Source: an uncultured Acidimicrobiales bacterium (GTDB lineage: Bacteria; Actinomycetota; Acidimicrobiia; Acidimicrobiales; Bin134). From it: a stretch of 64,000 nucleotides of DNA. The position numbers and the translations under genes were made by a program. The stretch spans positions 1,178,001-1,242,000 of the forward strand of contig OX638344.1 in the NCBI GenBank assembly GCA_951813555.1, read 5' to 3'. Shown piece after piece: positions 8,118-15,007 of this stretch (position 1 is the stretch's first letter; the number at the start of each line of letters is the position of its first letter). Below the pieces are notes generated by a model. That model had not been told where the DNA came from and did not search any database. It saw only the letters and a list, made by a program, of their open reading frames with translations.

Positions 8118-9338
8118 CTACTTGCCGTGGCCCAGGGGCAGTATGGCGGTGTCGGGGATGAGTTCCACGTCGATGCCATCAGGCAGCGGGAACTGGAAAT
8201 CGGGATACCGACGCTGGGCGGTGGCCCGGTAGCGGTCGGTGGAGTGGATCGGGTCGGGGTCGTACTGGGGGATCACCTTGGTGCCGAACACCTCGAGCAT
8301 CTCGTCGATCTCATCGTGCTCCATGCCCTCGCCGGGCAGACCGAACACCACCTGGTCGCAGCCGACCGTCTGGTAACGGGCCACCTGTTCGCACACCTCT
8401 TCAGCGTTGCCGCACAGCATGTAGCCGCCGGCAATGGCTCCGTCGAGCATCTCGTCGGTCCACTCGACTTGGTTGGGTGCAGAGGGCCAGGTGATGGCGT
8501 CGGGGGACTTGGGCATGGTGTCGTGGTAGAGGTTCACCATGGTCACCAGATAGCCCCGCCCTTTGGCCTTGGCGATCGCCCGAGCCCGTTCCCGGTCTTC
8601 TAGGCAGATGACCGCATTGGTCATCATCACGTTGTCATTCTTGAACTGGCCGATCTGCTCCACCGGGCTCTGGATGGCCTCCTTGTAGGCGTCGATCCGG
8701 CCTTTGAGGTTGAAGATGGGCTCGAAGTTGAAGGCGATGGCGCCGATGCCCAGCGACCCGGCCTTGGCGAAGGTGGGCGGGTTGCCGCACGCCACCCAGA
8801 TGGGGGGATGGCCGTGGCCGTGGGGCTTGGGCAGCACGTTGTGGGGTTTGGGCACCGAGAAGTGCTCGCCCTCGAAGCAGTAGTCGCGCTGCTCCCACAT
8901 GCGGGGAATCTCCCGGATGACCTCGTCCCACATCGACTTGGTCTCCGGCGGCGTGAGACCTCCGAAGGTGGCAACTTCGTGGCTGCCCGCTCCCCGCCCG
9001 GTGCCGAACTCGAAGCGGTTCTCGGTGATGTGGTCGAGCATGGCGGCCCGCTCGGCGATGCGCACCGGGTGCTCCTTGGCGGTGGGCAGGCTGGTGATGC
9101 CGGTGGAGAGGTGGATGCGCTCGGTCTTGGCCGCCACATAGCCCATGACCGGGGCGGGGGCCGACATGTGGCTGTACTCGGTGAGGCAGTGGTGCTCGCC
9201 GAACCAGACGTACTTCCAGTTGTACTTGTCGGCGGTGATGGCGTAATGGGCCTCCCGCATCAAGGCGGTGTGCTCTGCCTCGGTGTCGTGGGCTGCCGGC
9301 CCGGGGACGTAGCCGTTGACGAAAATGCCGAATTCCAT
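8118..9338 (-). CDS. LLM class flavin-dependent oxidoreductase (luciferase-like)
   Basis: Luciferase-like monooxygenase of 406 residues. The TIM-barrel start MEFGIFVNGYVPG, the segment YVWFGEHH, the conserved EFGTGRGAG and the repeated GEGMEHDEIDEMLEVF C-terminal helix fit the bacterial luciferase/alkane monooxygenase-like group that uses reduced FMN or F420. No residue seen decides the cofactor. The ATG has an excellent Shine-Dalgarno element (GGAGGAG, five bases upstream). Promoter and putative TetR operator lie at 9380-9409. It leads the operon that continues with tetR. Confidence 0.85.
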   Translation of the reverse strand: MEFGIFVNGYVPGPAAHDTEAEHTALMREAHYAITADKYNWKYVWFGEHHCLTEYSHMSAPAPVMGYVAAKTERIHLSTGITSLPTAKEHPVRIAERAAMLDHITENRFEFGTGRGAGSHEVATFGGLTPPETKSMWDEVIREIPRMWEQRDYCFEGEHFSVPKPHNVLPKPHGHGHPPIWVACGNPPTFAKAGSLGIGAIAFNFEPIFNLKGRIDAYKEAIQSPVEQIGQFKNDNVMMTNAVICLEDRERARAIAKAKGRGYLVTMVNLYHDTMPKSPDAITWPSAPNQVEWTDEMLDGAIAGGYMLCGNAEEVCEQVARYQTVGCDQVVFGLPGEGMEHDEIDEMLEVFGTKVIPQYDPDPIHSTDRYRATAQRRYPDFQFPLPDGIDVELIPDTAILPLGHGK

Positions 9339-9379
9339 GGTCTCCTCCGCGTCGGTTGATAGCGGGTAATGCTGGAGCA

Positions 9380-9409
9380 GTTCTAATGGAAGTTATTAGA
9401 ACCTGTCAA
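9380..9409 (-). promoter_or_regulatory. Promoter of the LLM-tetR operon overlapped by an 8-bp inverted-repeat operator
   Basis: On the minus strand a perfect -35 TTGACA (9404-9409) is followed after 17 bases by TTAGAA (9381-9386). The spacer and -10 are covered by the inverted repeat GTTCTAAT-N7-ATTAGAAC (9380-9402). Overlap of a symmetric site with the promoter is the classic TetR repression layout, and the tetR gene is in this operon. Confidence 0.6.
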
Positions 9410-9410
9410 A

Positions 9411-10358
9411 TCAGGAGGTTCCCACTTGGCCGCGGAGATCTTCGATCCAACTCTGAGCTTCGGTCCATGCTGTGGTGGCCGCGGTGCTCTGCTCTTCATT
9501 TCCCCTGATATTGGTGGGGTAGGAACCGAGGAACTTCACCTCGCCGTGCTTGGCCACAATGCTGGTAAGGCAATCGGCCACCAACTGGTCGGCCACATGT
9601 CCTTCAAGGTCGATGAGGAAGCAGTAGTCGCCCAGAGCCTTCTTGGTGGGGCGAGACTCCAGCTTGGTGAGGTTGATTGAGCGAGCCGCGAACTCGGCGA
9701 GAATGCCCATAAGCGAGCCCGACCGGTCGGCACGCTGGAATACCACAATGGACGTCTTGTCGTGTCCCGTGGGGGCGGGCACCCCGGAACGGGACACCGC
9801 CACGAAGCGGGTTTGATTCTCCGGGTGGTCCTCGATATCGGTGGCGATCATGTCCAACCCGTAGATCTCCTGCGACAAGGCAGTGCCGATGGCGACGGTG
9901 GTCTTGTCATTGGAAACAGCGAGATCGCGGGCCGCGGCGGCGGTGGAATTGGCCGCAATTTCCTCAGCATGGGGGAGGTTTTCGGTCAAATAGCGTCGAC
10001 ACTGAGCGGTGGCGACGGGAAAGCTGATGACCCGGCGAATCTGGTCCACTGAGGTACCGGAGAAGCCCAACAGGTGCAGGCGAACATCGATTACCACTTC
10101 TCGCTGGATGAGCAGATCGTGCTCGAAGATCAAGGCGTCGAGGGCCACGTTGACCGTCCCCTCGATGGAGTTCTCGATGGCGGTGAATCCCAATGCAGCC
10201 CGGCCTTCGGCGGCGGCGCCCAGAACGTCGGGGATCGACCGGCACAAGAGGTGGTCGGCTTCAGCCAAGTCGGGTTGGGTGAGGAGTGCTTCTTCGGTAA
10301 ACGTGCCCGGTGGTCCCAGGTAGGCCACTTGGCTTATGGATCGGGCAGAAGCAGTCAC
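9411..10358 (-). CDS. pheA: Prephenate dehydratase
   Basis: Monofunctional prephenate dehydratase (315 residues) converting prephenate to phenylpyruvate in phenylalanine synthesis. The N-terminus VAYLGPPGTFTEEA, the GFTAIENSIEGTV loop and the catalytic TRF triad (ENQTRFVAV) are present, and a C-terminal ACT domain carries ESRPTKKALGDYCF, the phenylalanine-binding feedback site. The frame is open far upstream (to 10880), but GTG 10358 gives the family length and sits eight bases after TATCCT (10367-10372), a leaderless-type start. The gene is divergent from larB, with only 14 bases between the start codons. Confidence 0.93.
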   Translation of the reverse strand: MTASARSISQVAYLGPPGTFTEEALLTQPDLAEADHLLCRSIPDVLGAAAEGRAALGFTAIENSIEGTVNVALDALIFEHDLLIQREVVIDVRLHLLGFSGTSVDQIRRVISFPVATAQCRRYLTENLPHAEEIAANSTAAAARDLAVSNDKTTVAIGTALSQEIYGLDMIATDIEDHPENQTRFVAVSRSGVPAPTGHDKTSIVVFQRADRSGSLMGILAEFAARSINLTKLESRPTKKALGDYCFLIDLEGHVADQLVADCLTSIVAKHGEVKFLGSYPTNIRGNEEQSTAATTAWTEAQSWIEDLRGQVGTS

Positions 10359-10372
10359 AAAAGGGCAGGATA

Positions 10373-11164
10373 GTGGTAGTGGATGAGGCCATTGTTCGGC
10401 AATTGATGGCAAACGTGCGCGATGGCACGGTAACGGCGGACGACGCTGTCCGGCAATTGCGCCGATTGCCGTTCGCTGATTTGGGGTTTGCCCGGGTGGA
10501 TCATCATCGCAGCCTCCGACAGGGGTTGGCCGAGGTTGTGTACGGACCGGGCAAGACGCCGGACCAGTGCGCGGCCATCGTGGGGGAGTTGCTGGAACAG
10601 CCGGGCAGCCCCGTGTTGTTGACCCGAGCCTCTGACGACCAGGCGGCAACCTCGCTGAGCCTGAACCCCGAAGGGAAGCGCTACGACGCCACAGTGGTTT
10701 GGCGTCCGGCCCCGCCGCGGCCCGAACGGGTGGTGTTGGCGGCGGCGGGCACTGCCGATCTTCCGGTAGCCGACGAATGCGGCGTGGTGCTGGCCGCTCA
10801 CGGCCTAGCCCCTCATCGGTTGAATGATGTCGGGGTGGCTGGGCTTCACCGGATTCTCGGCGATGTCGAGGCGTTGGCATCGGCCGACGCCGTGGTGGTG
10901 GTGGCGGGCATGGAGGGAGCGCTGGCCTCGGTTGTCGGTGGGCTGACCGCGGCCCCAGTTGTGGCTGTGCCCACCAGCGCGGGCTACGGCTCTTCGCTGG
11001 AGGGTCTCACTGCGCTGTTGGCCATGTTGTCCTCGTGTGCCGCGGGGGTGACCGTAGTGGGGGTGGATAACGGATTTGGGGCGGCCTGCGCGGTGTTGCG
11101 GTTGTTCAAATCGAGGGAGCGGGCAGCTTCGGAGGCGGAGATGAGCGGAGCAAGCGATGTCTGA
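10373..11164 (+). CDS. larB: Nickel-pincer cofactor biosynthesis protein LarB
   Basis: LarB carboxylates and hydrolyses nicotinic acid adenine dinucleotide, the first step to the nickel-pincer nucleotide used by LarA-type racemases. The C-terminal half is a PurE/AIR-carboxylase-like domain (VVVVAGMEGALASVVGGL, VPTSAGYGSS, NGFGAA), the diagnostic part of LarB; the N-terminal third is alpha-helical. Start codons GTG 10373 and GTG 10379 are both possible; an AAGGGCAGG element lies just upstream. Its end overlaps larC by 8 bases, indicating translational coupling. LarE and LarA are not in this window. Confidence 0.88.
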   Translation: MVVDEAIVRQLMANVRDGTVTADDAVRQLRRLPFADLGFARVDHHRSLRQGLAEVVYGPGKTPDQCAAIVGELLEQPGSPVLLTRASDDQAATSLSLNPEGKRYDATVVWRPAPPRPERVVLAAAGTADLPVADECGVVLAAHGLAPHRLNDVGVAGLHRILGDVEALASADAVVVVAGMEGALASVVGGLTAAPVVAVPTSAGYGSSLEGLTALLAMLSSCAAGVTVVGVDNGFGAACAVLRLFKSRERAASEAEMSGASDV

Positions 11165-12344
11165 ACCGGCCGGCGTTGCCTGGTTTCACTGTTTCAGTGG
11201 AATTGCTGGCGACATGGCGCTGGGGGCGTTGATCGACGCCGGGGCCGATGTGGTTGAAGTGCGGGAGATATGCGAGCTGCTGCCACTGGGAGGGTGGGAT
11301 CTTCAAGCCCATCCCACCCAGCGGGGAGGCATTGCCGCCACCGATGTGAGGGTGATCACCAGAGAGACGTCGGTGGTGCGCACGGCCAGTCACATCAACG
11401 CGCTCATCGGGGAGGCCCGGCTCCCCGACCGGGTGGCCGATCGGGCCTTGGCGGTAGTCGACGCCCTGTCACGAGCCGAGGGGAAGCTTCACCGCCGGCC
11501 GCCAGAACAGGTCCACTTCCATGAGGTCGGCGGGCTGGACGCCATCATCGATGTGGTGGGCACGTGCGCCGCCCTGGAGGTGCTGGGAATTGACGAGGTT
11601 CACTCCAGTGCGGTGGCGTGCGGACGGGGGATGATTCGCAGCGCTCACGGGAGACTGCCCAACCCGCCGCCCGCAGTGGTGGAGCTTCTGGTGGGGTGTC
11701 CGACGTTTGGACTGGATGTGGGCCTGGAGCTGACCACACCAACCGGTGCGGCGATCTTGTCGGCGTTGTCCGCCGGCTGGGGGCCCATGCCGCCGATGAC
11801 CATCTCGGCCGCCGGCTTCGGCGCCGGCGACAACCAGCTTGAGGACCGGCCCAATCTCACCCAGGTGGTGGTGGGCACGATGTCGGCGGCTCGCCCCGAG
11901 GGCCAGCCCGTGATGCTGTTCGAGACCAACGTGGATGACGCCACCGGGGAAACGCTGGCTCACACGGTGGCTTCGTTGTTGGAGGCGGGGGCCCATGATG
12001 CGTGGATTACGCCGATTGTGATGAAGAAGGGGAGGCCGGCGTACACGGTGAGCGCGCTGGCTGATCTCGCAGTGGGCGATCAGGTGGCGGCCACGATGGC
12101 CGAGGAGACTGGCTCGCTGGGGGTTCGTGGGCGGCTTATGGAGCGGTGGCCCCGATCTCGACTGGAGCACGAGGTAGACGTGGACGGGCGGCGTGTTCGG
12201 GTCAAGGTGAGTGCGGGCCGCGTCAAGGTTGAGCACGATGAGGCGGTGAGGGCGTCGAAGCTCTTGGGGTTGCCGGCGCGGGAAGTGGTTTCGCTGGCGG
12301 AAGAAGCCTGGCGGCGGCAGGGGGATGACGAGCCGGTTGCGTAG
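11157..12344 (+). CDS. larC: Nickel-pincer cofactor nickel insertase LarC
   Basis: LarC (395 residues) is the CTP-dependent nickel insertase (cyclometallase) that completes the nickel-pincer nucleotide. The N-terminus (AWFHCFSGIAGDMALGALIDAGA) and the histidine-containing VHFHEVGGLDAI segment match the LarC1 part, and ETNVDDATGE plus KKGRPAYTV match the LarC2 part. Both parts are in one uninterrupted frame. In Lactobacillus the protein is made by a programmed frameshift, so this is a naturally fused form. It overlaps larB by 8 bases. The MBL gene starts 10 bases downstream, with its -10 box inside the larC 3' end. Confidence 0.9.
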   Translation: MSEPAGVAWFHCFSGIAGDMALGALIDAGADVVEVREICELLPLGGWDLQAHPTQRGGIAATDVRVITRETSVVRTASHINALIGEARLPDRVADRALAVVDALSRAEGKLHRRPPEQVHFHEVGGLDAIIDVVGTCAALEVLGIDEVHSSAVACGRGMIRSAHGRLPNPPPAVVELLVGCPTFGLDVGLELTTPTGAAILSALSAGWGPMPPMTISAAGFGAGDNQLEDRPNLTQVVVGTMSAARPEGQPVMLFETNVDDATGETLAHTVASLLEAGAHDAWITPIVMKKGRPAYTVSALADLAVGDQVAATMAEETGSLGVRGRLMERWPRSRLEHEVDVDGRRVRVKVSAGRVKVEHDEAVRASKLLGLPAREVVSLAEEAWRRQGDDEPVA

Positions 12345-12354
12345 TATCAACCCC

Positions 12355-13071
12355 GTGGAAGACGAGCGTCTGTATTTTCGGCAGTTGTTGTCGGGGAGGG
12401 ATATTGCGAGTGGGGACATGATGGCCCGCCAGATGGTCAACTTCGTGTATTTGATTGGGGATCGGGACACGGGGGAGGCGGTGGTGGTGGATCCGGCCTA
12501 TGACCCGGCGGGGATCGTGGCGTTGGTGGAGGCTGATGGGATGCGGCTCACGGGGGTGTTGGCTACCCATTACCACCCTGATCATGTAGGCGGGTCGATG
12601 ATGCAATTCTCCATCGCGGGCGTTGCTGAGCTGTTGGAGCTGGTGTCGGTTCCGGTACATGTGCAGGCTGACGAGGCTCACTATGTCGGCATGACCACCG
12701 GGTTGGAAGATGACGATCTGTGCTTGCACAAGAGCGGTGATGTGCTGTCGGTGGGGGCGGTGGACATTGAGATGATCCACACGCCGGGCCACACTCCCGG
12801 GAGTCAGTGCTTTTTGACCAACGGCCGGCTGGTAGCCGGGGACACGCTGTTTTTGGAGGGGTGTGGGAGGACCGATCTACCGGGGAGCGACCCGGCGGCG
12901 ATGTATGAGAGCCTCACCCAGCGCCTGGCCCGGGTTCCCGACACCGCCACGCTTTACCCCGGCCATCTGTACTCACCCCAGCCGTCGGCTTCGATGGGCG
13001 AGACCCGGCGCACCAACTACGTGTTCATGCCCCGCTCAGCCGACCAGTGGCTGGCCATGTTCGGCGGGTGA
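12355..13071 (+). CDS. MBL-fold hydrolase (glyoxalase II / persulfide dioxygenase-like)
   Basis: Metallo-beta-lactamase-fold protein of 238 residues. Metal ligands are visible: THYHPDH (His72, His74, Asp76, His77), GHTPGSQ (His146), GDTLF (Asp163) and YPGHLY (His204). The GCGRTDLPGSD segment resembles glyoxalase II and persulfide dioxygenases, which act on thiol adducts. GTG 12355 follows TAGTAT (12342-12347) by seven bases, a leaderless start; the frame is open to 12325. Its stop overlaps the start of the Cys-less CMD protein (GTGA), the first of two couplings leading to the selenoprotein. Substrate is unknown; a low-molecular-weight thiol ester or persulfide is a reasonable guess. Confidence 0.8.
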   Translation: MEDERLYFRQLLSGRDIASGDMMARQMVNFVYLIGDRDTGEAVVVDPAYDPAGIVALVEADGMRLTGVLATHYHPDHVGGSMMQFSIAGVAELLELVSVPVHVQADEAHYVGMTTGLEDDDLCLHKSGDVLSVGAVDIEMIHTPGHTPGSQCFLTNGRLVAGDTLFLEGCGRTDLPGSDPAAMYESLTQRLARVPDTATLYPGHLYSPQPSASMGETRRTNYVFMPRSADQWLAMFGG

Positions 13072-13445
13072 TCGGAATGGGCTCGACCTCGACCGATAGT
13101 CCTCTGGCCGCCTTGGACCCTCATGTCTACGGTCCGCTGGAGGAGTTGGTGCAAGCCCTCGATGGCGCAGGGCTGGACCCCGAATTGTTGGAGCTTTGCG
13201 CCGCTCGCATCGAGTTGATGATCGGCGGCGAGGCTTCTGCTCGGGCTCCCCAAGACGATCGGGAGAGGGTGGTGCTGGCCTTTGCCGAGCAGTACGTGCT
13301 GGATGCCCATGGCGTGACCGATGAGCTGTGCGCCGAGTTGAATGCCCATCTGTCGCCACCGGAGTTGGCCGCGCTCACCACCGCCATTGCCACGCTTGAG
13401 GCCTTGGCTCGCAGTCGGGTCGCGTTGAAAGGAGTCATCGAATGA
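13068..13445 (+). CDS. CMD/AhpD-fold protein lacking the CxxC motif
   Basis: A 125-residue helical protein. Segments LDPELLELCAARIELMIGG and ERVVLAFAEQYVLDAHGVTDEL followed by LSPPELAALTTAIATLEAL match the helices that surround the redox site in carboxymuconolactone decarboxylase/AhpD proteins, but the Cys-x-x-Cys segment between them is missing. The GTG at 13068 overlaps the MBL stop codon (GTGA); ATG 13077 is the alternative. Its own stop overlaps the ATG of the following selenoprotein candidate (ATGA). It may be a non-catalytic partner that hetero-oligomerises with that protein, since CMD-fold proteins are obligate oligomers; this is inference. Confidence 0.6.
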   Translation: MIGMGSTSTDSPLAALDPHVYGPLEELVQALDGAGLDPELLELCAARIELMIGGEASARAPQDDRERVVLAFAEQYVLDAHGVTDELCAELNAHLSPPELAALTTAIATLEALARSRVALKGVIE

Positions 13446-13945
13446 CCAGAATCGCCATCCCCGAAGGGGGAATGTCGCTGTTCGACCACCAACCCGAGCT
13501 GTTCGCGGTGTTCAACCGCTTCTACGGCACCCTGTGGAGCGAGGGGCAGCTCGACCAGGCAACCAAGGAGGTGGGCCGGCTCCGCAACGCCCGGGTCAAC
13601 GACTGCAATATTTGAAAGAATCTCCGCTTTGCAGGTGCGAAGCAGCAGGGTCTCACCGAAGATCTGGTTGACCAGATCGACGATGGTTACACCGACAGCG
13701 ACTTGCCGGATCGGTTCAAGCTGGCCTTGCGGATGGCTGACGCCGTGATCTCCGACCCGTCAGGACTCGGCCCGGCGGACCAAGCGGCGCTCAACGAGGA
13801 GTTCACCCCGGCCGAGTTGGCTGAGTTGGCTCTCACGGTGGCCATGGCCGCGGGATTCTCCAAAGCGGCCATTGCCTGGGGACCACCCCCGGTCATCCCC
13901 GTCACCGAGGTGCCCACCCCCACCCCTGATGGGACGGTGGGCTGA
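13442..13945 (+). CDS. CMD/AhpD-like selenoprotein with CxxU active site (UGA read as Sec)
   Basis: The frame starting at ATG 13442 runs for 57 codons, meets TGA at 13613-13615, and continues in the same frame for another 109 codons to TGA 13943-13945 (167 residues if the UGA is decoded). The residues around the UGA read RVNDCNI-U-KNLRFAGA, so UGA replaces exactly the second cysteine of the CxxC motif of carboxymuconolactone decarboxylase/AhpD-like proteins (Cys55, Sec58). The part after the UGA (GLTEDLVDQIDDGY, FKLALRMADAVI, FTPAELAELALTVAMA) is collinear with the family and has no frameshift. A SECIS-like hairpin follows the UGA by 10 bases. The position equivalent to the usual downstream His is Arg62. 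A predicted role is peroxide or thiol redox chemistry. An alternative is a recent nonsense mutation. Confidence 0.8.
13626..13643 (+). promoter_or_regulatory. Bacterial SECIS-like hairpin downstream of in-frame UGA
   Basis: GCTTTGC-AGGT-GCGAAGC forms a 7-bp stem (one G-U pair) with a four-base loop, starting 10 bases after the UGA codon. The loop and flanks (UUGCAGGU) match the apical hairpin of the E. coli fdhF SECIS, which lies 11 bases behind its UGA and is bound by SelB. The loop G and U needed for SelB recognition are present. Confidence 0.75.
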
Positions 13946-13954
13946 CCAACAGAG

Positions 13955-14038
<84 letters not shown>

Positions 14039-14115
14039 TGGTTGTCGGGGTGGTCAGCGTACAAGACGAGCGCACCGATCAGTAACCGACTTGTTCATCG
14101 CTCGCCGTTTCGGCA

Positions 14116-14144
14116 GCGACATCCAATGCAACTATGGGTATAGT
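14116..14144 (+). promoter_or_regulatory. Promoter of the pstP-pknB cluster
   Basis: GCGACA (14116-14121), a 17-base spacer and TATAGT (14139-14144). Predicted transcription start is near 14151, giving a leader of roughly 30 bases that contains an AGGAG ribosome-binding site and a three-codon mini-ORF. Confidence 0.55.
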
Positions 14145-14171
14145 CCTCCGCAGAGTAGGAGCACCACGGCC

Positions 14172-14183
14172 ATGGAACTCTGA
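14172..14183 (+). promoter_or_regulatory. Three-codon leader mini-ORF (Met-Glu-Leu-stop) overlapping the pstP start
   Basis: ATG GAA CTC TGA is positioned nine bases behind an AGGAG ribosome-binding site, whereas the PP2C start codon is 20 bases away from it. The TGA overlaps the PP2C ATG (TGATG), so ribosomes ending the mini-ORF are placed to re-initiate on pstP. Confidence 0.4.
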
Positions 14184-14974
14184 TGATCCGGCTAATAGCG
14201 GGGCAAGCTACCGACCGAGGCCGACGTCGAGAAAAAAACGAAGATTCGATGCTGGCTTCCAACGACATCTTTGCGGTTGCCGACGGGTTGGGCGGCCACC
14301 AAGGGGGCGAAGTGGCGTCGGCCCTTGCCGTGAAGACGCTGGCTGCTGAGGTGCAAGCTGCGGTCGAGGCGCGCAGAGTCACTCGCCGCCGCTCATTCCG
14401 CCGCCGCCTGACGTCGCCGGCTCCCACGGTGGAGGAGCTGTTGGATGCAGTGGATCGGGCCAACCAGGAGATCTTGGCCAAGTCAAAGTCGACATCCGAG
14501 TTGGCCGGGATGGGGACCACCTTGTGTGCGCTGGCCGTGGTTGAGCACGATGATGGAGAAACGCTGGCCGTGGTGAACGTCGGCGACTCCCGGGTCTACC
14601 GCTGTGACGAGAGCGGGTTCCACCAGGTGACGGAGGATCACACCGTGGTCCAGGAGATGCTGAAAGCAGGGATGATCACGCCGGAAGAGGCTGAAATCCA
14701 TGAAAGCCGGAACCATCTCAGCAGAGCTCTGGGCATTGAGTCGAAGGTGGCGGTTGACGATTGGACGCTGGATCCGGTGAGCGGACACCGCTATTTGCTG
14801 TGTTCCGATGGCTTGACCCATGAAGTGGCCGATCGAGACATATACGCAGTCCTGCTTCAATTCGAGGTGCCAACAGATGCGGCAGGTGCGCTGGTCGACC
14901 TGGCTTTGAGTCGGGGCGGAAGCGACAACATCACAGTGATAGTGGTGGATGTAGCGGACGTAACCCTCCAATAA
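14183..14974 (+). CDS. pstP: PP2C-type Ser/Thr protein phosphatase (PstP/Stp family)
   Basis: Metal-dependent PP2C phosphatase of 263 residues that opposes the PASTA kinase encoded next. Family motifs are complete: DRGRRREKNEDS, VADGLGGHQGGE, GMGTTLCAL, NVGDSRVYR, SDGLTHEV and GGSDNITVIVV, providing the aspartates that bind the two metal ions. It lacks the C-terminal transmembrane domain of mycobacterial PstP and should be cytosolic. A basic insertion (RRVTRRRSFRRRL, around residues 65-77) is unusual. The start codon overlaps a three-codon leader ORF, and pknB follows after 33 bases. Confidence 0.92.
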   Translation: MIRLIAGQATDRGRRREKNEDSMLASNDIFAVADGLGGHQGGEVASALAVKTLAAEVQAAVEARRVTRRRSFRRRLTSPAPTVEELLDAVDRANQEILAKSKSTSELAGMGTTLCALAVVEHDDGETLAVVNVGDSRVYRCDESGFHQVTEDHTVVQEMLKAGMITPEEAEIHESRNHLSRALGIESKVAVDDWTLDPVSGHRYLLCSDGLTHEVADRDIYAVLLQFEVPTDAAGALVDLALSRGGSDNITVIVVDVADVTLQ

Positions 14975-15007
14975 TTCGAGCAAGCAAAGAACTACGCTGT
15001 TTTTGCC

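Noticed and set aside
9411..10880. A 489-residue prephenate dehydratase
   Set aside because: The N-terminal 170 residues are Pro/Arg-rich shadow translation of larB; GTG 10358 gives the normal N-terminus behind a -10 box.
11469..12470. A 333-residue minus-strand ORF opposite larC
   Set aside because: No recognisable domain, Arg/His/Pro-rich, and fully covered by larC.
13442..13615. Calling the CMD gene a pseudogene with a premature stop
   Set aside because: Frame and family similarity are intact on both sides, the UGA replaces a redox cysteine exactly, and a SECIS-like hairpin has the right spacing. Pseudogene remains possible only if Sec machinery is absent.
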